Below are positions 8,896 through 18,661 of a stretch of DNA of 28,170 bases, piece by piece. Numbering within the stretch: position 1 is the stretch's first letter; each line of letters opens with the position of its first letter. Under the pieces are notes generated by a model. The model was not told where the DNA came from, searched no databases, and was given only the letters and a program-made list of their open reading frames with translations. The position numbers were made by a program, and so were the translations under genes. This DNA comes from Phytophthora quininea (taxonomy: Eukaryota > Oomycota > Peronosporomycetes > Peronosporales > Peronosporaceae): assembly GCA_011947345.1 (NCBI GenBank), contig JAAVTG010000959.1, positions 1 through 28,170 on the forward strand, given 5' to 3'.

Positions 8896-10494
8896 CTAGA
8901 ACTGCAACACTAGCAGCCAGTCGAAGTCGACGCCACCGCTCGAAGGAGGAGTGAAGCCTACGCGGGTGCCATCACCGCTCTCAGGAACGTTCACCGTCGA
9001 ATCTTCTGAGTACTGGCCGTCACGAGGGTTGAACCACTTGGCGATACCGGAACGAGCTCCAGATCCGTTGTCTAGCTGCAGGCTGAAGCTGTCGCCATAG
9101 CCGGTGTAGACGTAGTAGCGGTTGCGGCTCTGTGAAGCGAGCACGGAAATGTAGCGCATGCCTTCGTAAGTGTTGACGGACGTGCCGGTGTGGCCGCTGG
9201 GGCTGGCAAGGAGTTCGCGGGCAGGCTCAAGCTGCTCCAGGATGGCAGTCGAGAGACCCTTTAGCGGCTTAGTGACGTACTGGATCTGCCACGCTCCTTC
9301 CAGGTTGACGTCCTTGCGCCATGAACCGGTGGCGTTCTGATTGATCTGCGGGGCGTAGTAGTTGGCGTCGCTGAGTAGGTCAGCACGCGGTTCGTACATT
9401 TGCCAGACACTGTTGCAGCCGTACGTGAATCCGGAGGCACCGCCGTAGACGCCGTGGTAGAGTCCCGTTCGGACGTGGGAGGCGTTCCAAATGAGCTTCT
9501 CGAGGTTGAAGCCGTCGTGAGCGCCTTCGTAGTGATTTTCCAGATCAAGTACTGGGCCAGTGAAGGCATCGCGCATGCCTGCAATCAGCTCGTAGTTCTT
9601 GGTCGCATCCCAACCTTGCGTGGGCGTGAACTTGGACGTCGGATCGGGCGTGGCGTGGCCGGACTGCACCGCATCGATGGACACACGGTCTTCCTCGTTG
9701 GGTAGCATCAAGTGGCCGTAGGCTTCCGGCGTCAGCTCGGGCTTGACAATCCACCCAGCGGTGGGGTGGTAGAGCACCACCGACTCGTATCCGTGGGCGC
9801 TTTCAGCCTCCTTCAGACCGGAGCGCATACTGGCCCACACGGACGACGTGTCTTCGATGGGGGCTAGTAGTGACGGCAGATCCTGGTCCGGGTCCTCCGC
9901 GTACGCAGCCTGCACCTCCGACATGTTCCAAGACCAGAGCGCGTTCGAGTCGCCGCCGAGGATCTTGGGCAGACCGGGGTAGCGGTCGCCGATGTACTTG
10001 CCCCACTCGTAGGCGTTCGACTCGTTGAAGATCGGGGTCGTGCTGTGCCAGCCACCGTTGACGTACATGCCCCACGTGGGCACTAGAGCGATCAAAATAC
10101 CGTAGCTGGCAGCCAGATCGACGGTCCAGTCGACGAGCTCGAAGTAGGCTTCGTTGGGCTTGGTCGGGTCGGACTCGTTGATCGGCAGGTCGCCGTAGAA
10201 GTTCTCGCGGGTCGTGCCGTTCAGCTCCGAGATGACTACAGTCTGGACCACATTGTAGCCCTGCTCGGCACGGGTACGTAGATAGTAGTCGATGGAGGTC
10301 TTGTTGAGTCGGTGCATCAGCTCCCAAGCAGTGTCGGCTTGCCAGAAGAATGGCTCCTCAGAAGCAGTTCGGTAGAGGTATCGACCATAGTGCGGCGCGG
10401 AGATGGCGAGATTGTGCCAGGACGGTTGGTCCTGACCGGCGTTGGCGAGTCCGGCGACGGCAGCGAGGCCAAAGACTGCAGTGGAGACCTTCAT
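8896..10494 (-). CDS. Secreted DUF4038/GH140-like glycoside hydrolase with C-terminal collagen-binding-like domain, copy A (intact)
   Basis: The protein has 532 residues and is uninterrupted. A signal peptide (MKVSTAVFGLAAVAGLANA, residues 1-19) is followed by a DUF4038-type barrel (about 25-400) with the family stretch EEPFFWQADTAWELMHRLN. The GGDSN motif (Asp182) and DLENHYEG motif (Glu319) are the likely catalytic acids by analogy with GH140 apiosidase; this assignment is inferred. The C-terminal part (about 420-532: AKWFNPRDGQY, FTPPSSGG, DWLLVLQF) resembles the Collagen_bind_2 domain that follows DUF4038. GH140 acts on apiose in the pectin rhamnogalacturonan-II; the substrate here is not proven. 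The frame is open 29 codons further upstream, but ATG 10494 is chosen because it starts the signal peptide and an Inr-like element lies within the longer version. An AATAAA sits about 30 bp past the stop. Confidence 0.88.
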   Translation of the reverse strand: MKVSTAVFGLAAVAGLANAGQDQPSWHNLAISAPHYGRYLYRTASEEPFFWQADTAWELMHRLNKTSIDYYLRTRAEQGYNVVQTVVISELNGTTRENFYGDLPINESDPTKPNEAYFELVDWTVDLAASYGILIALVPTWGMYVNGGWHSTTPIFNESNAYEWGKYIGDRYPGLPKILGGDSNALWSWNMSEVQAAYAEDPDQDLPSLLAPIEDTSSVWASMRSGLKEAESAHGYESVVLYHPTAGWIVKPELTPEAYGHLMLPNEEDRVSIDAVQSGHATPDPTSKFTPTQGWDATKNYELIAGMRDAFTGPVLDLENHYEGAHDGFNLEKLIWNASHVRTGLYHGVYGGASGFTYGCNSVWQMYEPRADLLSDANYYAPQINQNATGSWRKDVNLEGAWQIQYVTKPLKGLSTAILEQLEPARELLASPSGHTGTSVNTYEGMRYISVLASQSRNRYYVYTGYGDSFSLQLDNGSGARSGIAKWFNPRDGQYSEDSTVNVPESGDGTRVGFTPPSSGGVDFDWLLVLQF

Positions 10495-10533
10495 CAAGAG
10501 CCGGAGGTTGAAGCGACGACTGCTGAACGTGAC

Positions 10534-10549
10534 AAATCGAGGAATGGAA
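10534..10549 (-). promoter_or_regulatory. Oomycete Inr/FPR-like core promoter of hydrolase A
   Basis: On the minus strand it reads TTCCATTCCTCGATTT, matching 12 of 16 positions of the oomycete consensus GCTCATTYYNCAWTTT. It lies about 40 nt before ATG 10494. A similar element stands in front of hydrolase B. Confidence 0.55.
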
Positions 10550-11471
10550 ACGGGGCCATCGCACGGCGGCAAGATCCCCATCGTTGAAGATCGCGAGCGT
10601 GTTGCAGGGGCCTAGTACAAACGCATTAATACCGGGGCCCGCTTGATTTCTCTGCTTGGACCGCGCCAAGGAGAGCATTGCAACGTGCTGCGCAATTCAT
10701 GCTTCAACTACCGTAACGAAAGAGACCGCGTCGAGCGGAACAGGAGGAGCGCTATCCGTGAAACGAAATTGCTTCAACTCCAAGATATGCTTTTCGGTGC
10801 CCGATTCTACGCACTGGTCTTCAACCACGCTGGTCCTGATCACACGACCAGTTTGTGCGCGTCCAGGCATCCGCTTGGACCTTTGTACGCCATCGCCGCT
10901 TGCAGAGCTATGAAGAACGTTGACGGATTACGTTGGACTCGTTCATATTCTTCATCAATATCTTCGTCGACCAAGTCGCTTATCCCAAGTCGCTTGTCGA
11001 CTCCTTCCTCGTCAAGATTTTTGCGGTTGTAGTCGCGCCTTCGAGTCTCCCTCTCCAATATCGAGCTTTATGCGCGTCGAGGCCATCTGCAGATCGGTAT
11101 TAGACACCTCATGACTTGTTGCCGCGGATGTCCCTGCAACCATCTGCTGGTCACCGCGGGGTCCGTGGATGCAGTGTGGAAAAGGCGGCTGGTGCAATCG
11201 CGATTGGCGAGAACGCGTCCAGTCAAGCTGCCGTTGCCAATACACGAGCAGTGGGAAGCTGCAGATTTCATGGACCGGTGAGCTTGCCCTGGGTGCTGCA
11301 CTGTCACTACCAGATACCTTTCGTGTCCAACCACTCATGCAGAACGCTAACCTCTTTGTGAGTTACCGGTGAGCGGATCAGGCATTATTTCGCGTGATTG
11401 CTCCTTGAGTCAACACAAAGAAAGTCGAAGCAGTAGCTGCGCGATCCAAAGTGCAAACACCAAGCATTGTC

Positions 11472-11510
11472 GACTGGTAAACTTGACGTTTTTGTGCGGA
11501 TGTTGCCCAG
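11472..11510 (+). promoter_or_regulatory. Upstream promoter motif shared with hydrolase B
   Basis: A stretch starting CTGGTAAACTTGACG, about 100 bp before ATG 11573, aligns with the hydrolase B promoter at 18540-18580 (TTGGTAAACTGCGTC...), at a similar distance from its ATG. This is evidence of common descent or shared control. Confidence 0.4.
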
Positions 11511-11545
11511 GCGCCCCGTAAACTCCTTGCGAAGCAGCCCCGCCA

Positions 11546-11561
11546 GTTCATTTCTACTTTC
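11546..11561 (+). promoter_or_regulatory. Oomycete Inr/FPR-like core promoter of hydrolase M
   Basis: It reads GTTCATTTCTACTTTC, matching about 12 of 16 positions of GCTCATTYYNCAWTTT, and leaves a leader of roughly 20 nt before ATG 11573. Confidence 0.55.
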
Positions 11562-11572
11562 TCCGCTCTAGG

Positions 11573-13166
11573 ATGAAGATCTCCACTGCAATCGCCGGAC
11601 TCGCTGCCGTCGCCGGACTCGCCAACGCCGGTCAGGACCAACCGTCCTGGCACAATCTCGCCATCTCCGCGCCGCACTATGGTCGATACCTCTACCGAAC
11701 TGCTTCTGAGGAGCCATTCTTCTGGCAAGCCGACACTGCTTGGGAGCTGATGCACCGACTCAACAAGACCTCCATCGACTACTATCTACGTACCCGTGCC
11801 GAGCAGGGCTACAATGTGGTCCAGACTGTGGTCATCTCGGAGCTGAACGGCACGACCCGCGAGAACTTCTACGGCGACCTGCCGATCAACGAGTCCGACC
11901 CGACCAAGCCCAACGAAGCCTACTTCGAGCTCGTCGACTGGACCGTCGATCTGGCTGCCAGCTACGGTATTTTGATCGCTCTAGTGCCCACGTGGGGCAT
12001 GTACGTCAACGGTGGCTGGCACAGCACGCGATCTTCAACGAGTCGAACGCCTACGAGTGGGGCAAGTACATCGGCGACCGCTACCCCGGTCTGCCCAAGA
12101 TCCTCGGCGGCGACTCGAACGCGCTCTGGTCTTGGAACATGTCGGAGGTGCAGGCTACGTACGCGGAGGACCCGGACCAGGATCTGCCGTCGCTTTTGGC
12201 CCCACTCGACGACACGTCGTCTGTGTGGGCGAGCATGCTCCACGGTCTCAAGGACTCGGAACGCGAGAAGGGCTACGAGTCGATGGTGCTGTACCATCCG
12301 ACCAATAGCTGGATCGTCAAGCCTGAGGTGACGCCGCTGCCCTACGGCCACATCATGCTGCAGAACGAGGAGGACCGTGTGTCGGTTGATGCGGTGCAGT
12401 CCGGCCACGCCACACCCGACCCGACGTCCAAGTTTACCCCCGTCGCTGGCTGGGACTCGACCAAGAACTACGAGAACATTGCCGAGATGCGTGACAAGTT
12501 CACCGGCCCGGTGCTCGACCTTGAGAATCACTACGAAGGCGCTCACGACGGCTTCAACCTCGAGAAGCTCATCTGGAACTCGTCGCACATTCGTACGGGA
12601 CTCTACCACGGCGTCTACGGTGGCGCCACCGGATTCACGTACGGCTGCAACAGTGTCTGGCAAATGTACGAACCGCGTGCTGACCTACTCAGCGACGCCA
12701 ACTACTACGCCCGCAGATCAATCAGAACGCCACCGGTTCATGGCGCAAGGACGTCAACCTGGAAGGAGCGTGGCAGATCCAGTACGTCACCCAGCCGCTG
12801 CAGAACTTGACCATCGCCGAGCTCGAGCAACTGGAACCCGCCCGCGAGCTGCTCTCCAGCCCCAGCAACCACACCGGCAAGTCTGCCAACACGTACGAGG
12901 GCACGCGGTACATTTCCGTGCTGGCCTCCAAGACTCGCGACCGCTACTACGCCTACGCCGGTCACGGCGACGAGTTCAGCCTGCAGCTGGATATCGGCGC
13001 GGGCGCTCGCAATGGCGCTGCCAAGTGGTTTAACCCGCGCGACGGCCAGTACTATGCCAACGCTATGGTGAGTGTTCCGGAAAGTGGTGACGCCACTCGT
13101 GTGGTCTTCACTCCTCCATCCAGCGGAGGCATTGACGAGGACTGGTTGCTCGTACTCGAGTTTTAG
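11573..13166 (+). CDS. Secreted DUF4038/GH140-like glycoside hydrolase, copy M (middle), two frameshifts
   Basis: It has the same architecture as copy A: signal peptide from MKISTAIAGLAAVAGLANA, barrel with EEPFFWQADTAWELMHRLN, GGDSN and DLENHYEG, and the C-terminal WFNPRDGQYY/FTPPSSGG domain, ending DWLLVLEF at TAG 13164. Aligned with copy A, 4 nt are missing at about 12028 (after GGWHST) and 1 nt in a C run at about 12711 (after NYYA). The 5' part (about 11600-12170) is nearly identical to copy A, whereas the part from about 12190 to 12490 differs at many amino acids, so divergence is patchy. It is divergently oriented to copy A. If the gaps are real the product would be truncated before the second catalytic residue. 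Confidence 0.82.
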
Positions 13167-13532
13167 ATGGCCCTAGTACGTAGGAGATGCTGATACAAGA
13201 AGAAAAGTTATGTGAAATCTGGTAGAACCTTGCTGCTGGATTTCACGCACTACTGCAATGAGTGTCGCCAGGCACGTACTAGGTCTGCGGGCGAAGTGTC
13301 GACAACTGCAGCGTCAGTTGAAGACCGAGGGATAACGAATCCCTGCTTGCGAGGGTCAGCTCCCGTTAACAACACTTCAGCAATTCGCATGCGATCTAAT
13401 GGCGTTTCCATCCATGTGCTCTCTGGGCCAGCAAGCTGGCAACTTGCCAGTCGTAGGTAACGCTATATCATGCCAGGTGATACCACCGCTGGTGATAAAT
13501 CGTTGCCGACAAGGTTTTGCCTCGCTGTCTAC
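13167..13532. other. Intergenic region, hydrolase M to MITE
   Basis: No gene, RNA or strong regulatory element was identified. The last 9 bases (13524-13532) are the left target-site duplication of the MITE. Confidence 0.4.
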
Positions 13533-13888
13533 GGGAAAAACTATGGAGATCGAGGTTACGGAGATCGAGGCAACATAAAATGGAGTTCTGAAAGTCCTTC
13601 AAACTTATGACAAACAGCACGAAGCCCAAATCGATGCCGGCGGTTTAAGGCTCGTGTGCGAACTTTAAACCCCGGACCAAGCATGTCTGATAGCTTGGCC
13701 ACTGATCGAGCGAAGCGAGATGCCCCCTTTAGGGGTTGGGGGTTCTTAGGGTCACACAGGGCGAGCGCAGCGACGTTGGTTTTGGGTTTAGGCTGGGCGA
13801 TAGATTTTAGCGCTCTATGAACTACAAACTCAGAATTCCATTTTATGTTGCCTCGATCTCCGTAACCTCGATCTCCATAGTTTTTCCC
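13533..13888. mobile_element. 356-bp MITE, Mutator-like by target-site size
   Basis: Inverted ends of about 59 bp start GGGAAAAACTATGG (left from 13533, right ending 13888). The outer 52 bases are identical, with one mismatch just inside. Each end carries a near-tandem pair of GGAGATCGAGG. The flanks are a 9-bp direct repeat GCTGTCTAC at 13524-13532 and 13889-13897. The centre has no coding capacity. A 9-bp duplication and long ends fit a non-autonomous Mutator-like element; the ends differ from those of the neighbouring MULE, so another element must have mobilised it. Confidence 0.85.
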
Positions 13889-14166
13889 GCTGTCTACTAG
13901 CGAACATAACTACTAAAGGCAATACCTTGCCATGTTGGCACAGCAAATGCCTACGCTACCGTTATGAAAGACTACTTGCTGTAATCTCTGATCACGTGTC
14001 GAGTTGAAGTCGTTGCCAGCTCAACGATCAGAGACTTTCACCATTTGCTTGGTGGATGAAGTGAACACTTTTCTTTCGCTCCGCCGGGTCTGTCCAAGCA
14101 GAAACGGTGCTCGATTGCGACCAAACTACAACTTGGAGTTGGTCTAAGCAGCGGGTTTGCTCACAA
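13889..14166. other. Spacer between MITE and MULE
   Basis: This is probably original upstream sequence of hydrolase B. No gene was seen. Its last bases (TTTGCTCACAAATTGGTAAA, 14156-14175) form the first unit of a tandem promoter motif whose second unit lies right of the MULE. Confidence 0.4.
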
Positions 14167-14181
14167 ATTGGTAAAGGCCAG

Positions 14182-14242
14182 TGCTACCGTCCAGGTTTCC
14201 GATCCATGTTTGCTCCATGTATCAGGCCAGTTATCGTCCATG
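14182..14242 (+). repeat. MULE terminal inverted repeat, left
   Basis: Sixty-one bases starting TGCTACCGTCCAGG pair perfectly with the reverse complement of 18471-18531, checked base by base. Confidence 0.93.
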
Positions 14243-14299
14243 CATAGCATATATTTTAAATTACTTCCCACCGCTGCGTACACGATACATAACATGTAT

Positions 14300-14372
14300 C
14301 ATTCTTGATATTGTCAAGAATGACTCGGAAGGAGTTATGCTACAGGACATGTAGTAATGAGTACATGTCCTG
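14300..14372. repeat. Two hairpins in the MULE left subterminal region
   Basis: Arm CATTCTTGA (14300-14308) pairs with 14314-14322 across a 5-nt loop. Arm CAGGACATGTA (14343-14353) pairs perfectly with 14362-14372 across an 8-nt loop. They lie 150-220 bp past the stop of the element's gene. Role unknown. Confidence 0.6.
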
Positions 14373-14519
14373 GACTACTCTGCTAATATGTACTGTATTC
14401 ACCTTCATTGGACGGTGGCTGCTGTATAATATGGAGTAGAAGACCAGCCAAAACGTAGTGTAGTGGAAAGAAGGCATGCTTGTATATTATCTAGCAGGTA
14501 TTTTGGGTAAATGCAGTCT

Positions 14520-17500
14520 TTAGAGCTCTAACCTGTACGCTTCGTCTCGGATTTCGTCGTAGTGACATCCGTGCAGAATATAGTAGAGCAACCGGAATCT
14601 TTGGGCCAGTAGGGCATTGCCTTGAGTTGCTTCGGATGTGCTTCTCCGCACAAACCATAAAAACTTCTGGCATACAAAATATCCGCAACTAAATGAGTCA
14701 AATTGTAGATGCGAGCAGTATTCATCGAGAGTGAACTTCTTCTCGACACAGCGCTCCAGCTCGTGGGCCATTCTGATCATTGCCTTTTTGTATACTGCGC
14801 TATTTGTCGAATCGTATATCCACATAACCATCAAGTTAAAGTCCACAATAATTCCACTCCAATGTGTTTGTCGAAAGTTGACAGGAATGAGCATGATAGC
14901 CTGGGAGTTGGAGATGCTTACGGCTTTTTGTACAATTGATTTTTCTATCTGTGGTGATTCCGATCGTTTGCGCTTGGTAGATGCCGTGGCAATTCCAGCA
15001 AAAATCACATTAGAGTACTCGCTTTGAATTCGGTAGCATAAAGCAGACATAAAAGCTCCGTCTGCCCGGGTTGGAGGCATTAATCGGTACAGAGTTTTGT
15101 ACCGACATTCTTGCTTTAATCCAGCGATACAAACTGAAGGATATTGTTGCGCTACGTGGTACTCAGTTCTTCTCACCATATCATGTGTTTGTGGAGCAAT
15201 CGCTGCTAGTACATCTTTGACTAACCATCGGCAAAAGTTTTGGCCTTCTTCGCAGTCCGACCGCAGAATTGAAAGCACTTTCATCGCTTCTAATTGTTGT
15301 CGTGAATATGTGCCGACCCCATTAATCAATATGCACTCTGTAAACGCACTCGTTTTCTGTGCTTCACTTTCATTGGGACCAATAACTATAGGATTGCTGG
15401 CAGTGTTCTTGAGAGGGAGAGTGTTAAAACATTTTTCCAAGAGTTTTTCTGGTAGCAAATAAAATGCGTTGAGATTCAACACAGGATTCACTTGCTTGTA
15501 GAATTTTGGGTTGGCCGATATACAGGAATTGTACCGAATTTGTAGCGTTTCAACTCGTTTCAGAGTATTCTGCAAGCTGGGCTGTTCGTGATCTAGTGAT
15601 GTAGCTAACTGGATAAGCGATATTTCGCCTAGAGTACGGCGAGTTTTTCTGACTCGTTAAAACGAAGTCGGGCTTGTTTTTAGACGATGCTTGTGCAGCT
15701 CGATCCAGTCGTGGGCGTCCTGAAGATGAGACGTGAGGGTTTAGTACAATTTGGATTTGGCCCGATCCGACGTGACCAAACTCTCCTCGCGACGGCTTAC
15801 CACAGCCATCAACTTGGGCACTGGATTCTAGGGGTGCTTGGCATTTGCCATTGACATCAATGCAAGGTCCTTCCCCCAGAATCTGGTCGTTCGGCACTAA
15901 TCTCTTGCCTGGTATCTGCTGCAACCTCTTTAGTTTCGAGCTGTACACGTTTCCGCTGCCGAATATTACGCCATTGATCCAAAACAAAGTTCATGTGTTC
16001 TCTAAAATCGTCGTCGTTCGGAATTTCTGCTAACTCGCTGCACACAACTTGAAGAACACTCAGAGCTTCTTTGTACTTTTGTCGAGAGGTCAGTTGTGTA
16101 CGTTTACCCCGGCTTGTGGAAAACGAGTTAAAAACAAATCTAGTCTTCACTTTATCTTCGACCCCCTTTCATCCATCTATCATGTATCCGTGATAACGGG
16201 ACGCAGCATTCGCTGTTGATAAACTTTCGGTAAGCCATAGCATGTTGACATGGTAGCTTCATCGATGTCGCAAACGGGCACTCACAATCGTACGTCTCGG
16301 TGTTGACGGCATATTCGCTGTATTTGTGTTTAACAAACACGTAGCCTGGAGTACGAATCGTGTCGTACACAAACTGCTTATATTTCGCCAATGCTCTGAC
16401 GTACTGCTTCTCAACGTGTTCCGCTACGAAATGCGTAGTAAAACGGAGGACCTGGCTCATATCGGCGTCGTACATTCGATTAACTCGCGCACCAACTCGA
16501 TTGCACCGGTGGAGATATTCATTCTCTGCTCTCTTGTCGCAACCAATCACTGCTTCCACACATTCCTTCATGATCATTTCCGGTTTGACAATCTTTTGAA
16601 ATGACCGAACCAATTCTCCAAGTGATTGTTAGTGTGCACTTGAAAATGAGGGAGACTGGCGCGTTCATACATCACCCATTTTTCCGTGCAGTTATTCCAA
16701 TTCTTCTCAAAGTACGAGTAGAATAGTGCCAAGTTCAAGCGCATGCAAAACGCCTTCAATGAAGAGTGATTCTCGTCATAAGTTAGCTTGGTAGCTGCGT
16801 ACACCATGTTGTGAACGATAGCATCCAAGTCCTCGTGATCTTCATTCGAAAGCTTTCCATAGTCAGGCTTTCGAGATGCCAAGCCTAAATATTTAATAAC
16901 ATGGAAAGCACAGAGCAAAATTCGCGCGTGTGGAAAATAGGATTGCAACACGCGGATTTCGTTGAGGTCTTTATCGACCATAATGACCTCCACATTGGCT
17001 GAGGACACAGGATTGACGCGAAGTAGATGATCAAGTGTGCATGCCATGTGCCAATCAGAATTACGCTCTAGTAGAGATTGTTGGATGGGCTGACCCTCAC
17101 CATGCTCATCAATGATCATAAGAGTGCAAAGCTGGTAGTTGTAGCTAGATATCAAGCCCGAAGAGTTAGGAAATGATACATTATAACAAAATGTAAGACG
17201 TACGTGTTTGTCTTGTGAGTGCAGTCGACCAACAGGAGCTCTGGAAAGCGATTGAACATAGTGCGCATGTGGCGAGAAGATAAATTGATAACTCCACTTT
17301 CTGTAGCACTAGTTTCATCCACAGTGACAGTGTTGCCATCGTGTGCCGAGAATTCGGCAAGCAAAATAGAGCAAGCGTCGTCGTCACTCTTGTCGTGCTT
17401 ACTTGCTGTCTTAAAGGCTTGGACCATATTATCTACATCTTTTGAATGACGTTCTCTCCATGCTCCAACAAATACTCGTAAATCTTAGACCTCTTACATC

Positions 17501-18283
17501 CAAATCGAATCATAGCATCAGCCTCGGTTGCGATAGCGTCATTATGAACACCTCGATTGCCGGTGTACGTTTTGTATTCTTGAGGACCTACAGCGTGATT
17601 ATGCTCGAACACACCATTCTTCACCTCAAGGAACCAGTGGTCGTCGAAATTCATCTGAACTACGAAGCGAAATGGACAGCCAGCGCTGCGCAAGAATCTC
17701 TTGGGCCTAATCCCAACTCCACGGTCTTTGACAGGCCACCCGTGAGTGCAGATATAAGTCCGTTGATATACTTTCCAATCGGTAGGGACATACATGATCT
17801 GTTTGCCTTGTTGAGCTGCTTTCGTCGACGCAAGTTTTTTGTTACGAAGCCCACAATTCATTGTTTCGCTAACAGCAATAACTTGGTATGTTCTGGCTTG
17901 GTAATCTTTAAGATAATCAACCCAAGCGTCCCAACTATCGTGGCGTGATGTGGGGGCGACTACCGGCAAGGGAGCGCTGTGAATCTTCACCGTCCGTCGC
18001 GTTGTATTGCGAGGCGTTTTGATCTGTCCAAATGCAAAGGGTGAATGGGTGTTAGCTACCACACACGATGGACAGTCATTAAGACGCAGCATACCACGAC
18101 TGCGTCGCTCTGCTCATTTTCCTCTGTGTTTCCCAGCGAACCAGTTCCTGTGAACTGTTCAGCCGGAATGCTTCCTCCATTTGCCATGGAAATTGGCCTG
18201 TCAGGTGTAGCTTCACCTTCAACATGATCTTCTGCTACAGACGATACCTCCGCTTGCCGTCTTGGTTGCACAGGTAACAACAT
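14520..18283 (-). CDS. MULE transposase fused to a C-terminal Ulp1-type (C48) cysteine peptidase, frameshifted
   Basis: From the N-terminus: a FAR1/WRKY-like zinc region (YICTHGWPVK ... SAGCPFRF ... FEHNHAV, about 17570-17760); the DDE transposase with first Asp in LLVDCTHKTN, second in VIMVDKDLNEIRVLQ and Glu in TNNHLENWFG; a SWIM finger CECPFATSMKLPCQHAMA (about 16240-16295); a basic linker; then a C48 peptidase with His (QTHWSG, about 14863), Asp (WIYDS, about 14812), Gln and Cys (LQFDSFSCGYF, about 14686), all present. A 59-nt intron interrupts the first DDE motif. Frame changes near 18060, 17445, 16593, 16157, 15920 and 15655 are needed; several fall in homopolymers. No gap or new start separates transposase and peptidase, so I infer one protein of about 1,200 residues. 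The peptidase may cut SUMO-like proteins or process the fusion. Start at 18283 is tentative. Confidence 0.8.
17145..17203 (-). other. Intron in the MULE transposase gene
   Basis: On the minus strand it runs from donor GTACGT (17203) through a CTAAC branch motif (17165-17169) to acceptor TCTAG (17145). Splicing joins DCTHKTN to YNYQL in frame, restoring the conserved region around the first catalytic Asp. Confidence 0.7.
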
Positions 18284-18394
18284 AGCGCAGCGAAGCGGTG
18301 CTGTGCAGCTCTTTGATGACTTCTGCCGGCAGAGGTGCTTGTGTTAGACTTCTTGATTCCAGGAATAAACGTAAAACTGACTGCCCACGCAATC

Positions 18395-18510
18395 CATGGA
18401 GAAAAACTGGAGAGTCAAAATAAATACATGGAGGAACACTGGACGCGAAAGAAAAAGTATAGTTTTCATACATGGACGATAACTGGCCTGATACATGGAG
18501 CAAACATGGA
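18395..18510 (+). repeat. Subterminal CATGGA array in the MULE right end
   Basis: CATGGA occurs at 18395, 18427, 18471, 18494 and 18505, several with an ACTGGA or CTGGAC about 10-15 nt downstream. The last three fall in the terminal repeat and so are mirrored at the left end. Such subterminal arrays often bind the transposase; that role is inferred. Confidence 0.5.
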
Positions 18511-18531
18511 TCGGAAACCTGGACGGTAGCA
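18471..18531 (-). repeat. MULE terminal inverted repeat, right
   Basis: This is the exact reverse complement of 14182-14242 over 61 bases. Confidence 0.93.
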
Positions 18532-18606
18532 GCGCCGATTGGTAAACTGCGTCTTTGCTCGCAAGTTGGTAAGCAGCAGTGTTGCTGCGGGAACAGTGCG
18601 CTCGTT

Positions 18607-18622
18607 TTGCATTCCTGGATTT
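18607..18622 (+). promoter_or_regulatory. Oomycete Inr/FPR-like core promoter of hydrolase B
   Basis: It reads TTGCATTCCTGGATTT, resembling the hydrolase A element and the consensus GCTCATTYYNCAWTTT. It lies about 40 nt before ATG 18662 and only 70 bp from the right end of the MULE. Confidence 0.5.
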
Positions 18623-18661
18623 GCCGAGTCCTGCCCCGTTAATATCGTCAAGCGACTAACG

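Larger units (their letters stand above)
10495..11572. other. Divergent promoter region between hydrolases A and M
   Basis: About 1.08 kb separates two head-to-head paralogs. Open frames inside (for example 10643-11032) lack recognisable features and are not called. Nothing else was identified apart from the core promoter elements at either end and a promoter motif near 11472-11510 that aligns with the hydrolase B promoter. Confidence 0.45.
14176..18537 (-). mobile_element. Complete Mutator-like transposable element (MULE), 4.36 kb
   Basis: Perfect 61-bp inverted repeats lie at 14182-14242 and 18471-18531. A 9-bp direct repeat ATTGGTAAA flanks the element at 14167-14175 and 18538-18546, which places the ends at 14176 and 18537. 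A 9-bp duplication is the Mutator hallmark. The element carries one long minus-strand gene with a MULE transposase, SWIM zinc finger and Ulp1 peptidase. Removing the element and one duplication restores a tandem motif in the promoter of hydrolase B, which supports the boundaries. Identical ends suggest recent insertion. Confidence 0.88.

Noticed and set aside
10495..10581. N-terminal extension of hydrolase A to 10581
   Set aside because: It would bury the signal peptide 29 residues in and overlaps the Inr-like core promoter; the other copies start at the equivalent of 10494.
10643..11032. 129-codon frame in the hydrolase A/M intergenic region
   Set aside because: No domain, not repeated upstream of the other hydrolase, and it overlaps the expected promoter region.
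14300..14372. Bacterial-type transcription terminators
   Set aside because: The genome is eukaryotic with short introns; hairpins without a T run in a transposon end do not support this.
18219..18503. Second small minus-strand gene at the MULE right end
   Set aside because: Most of it is the terminal repeat and subterminal array; no domain is visible.
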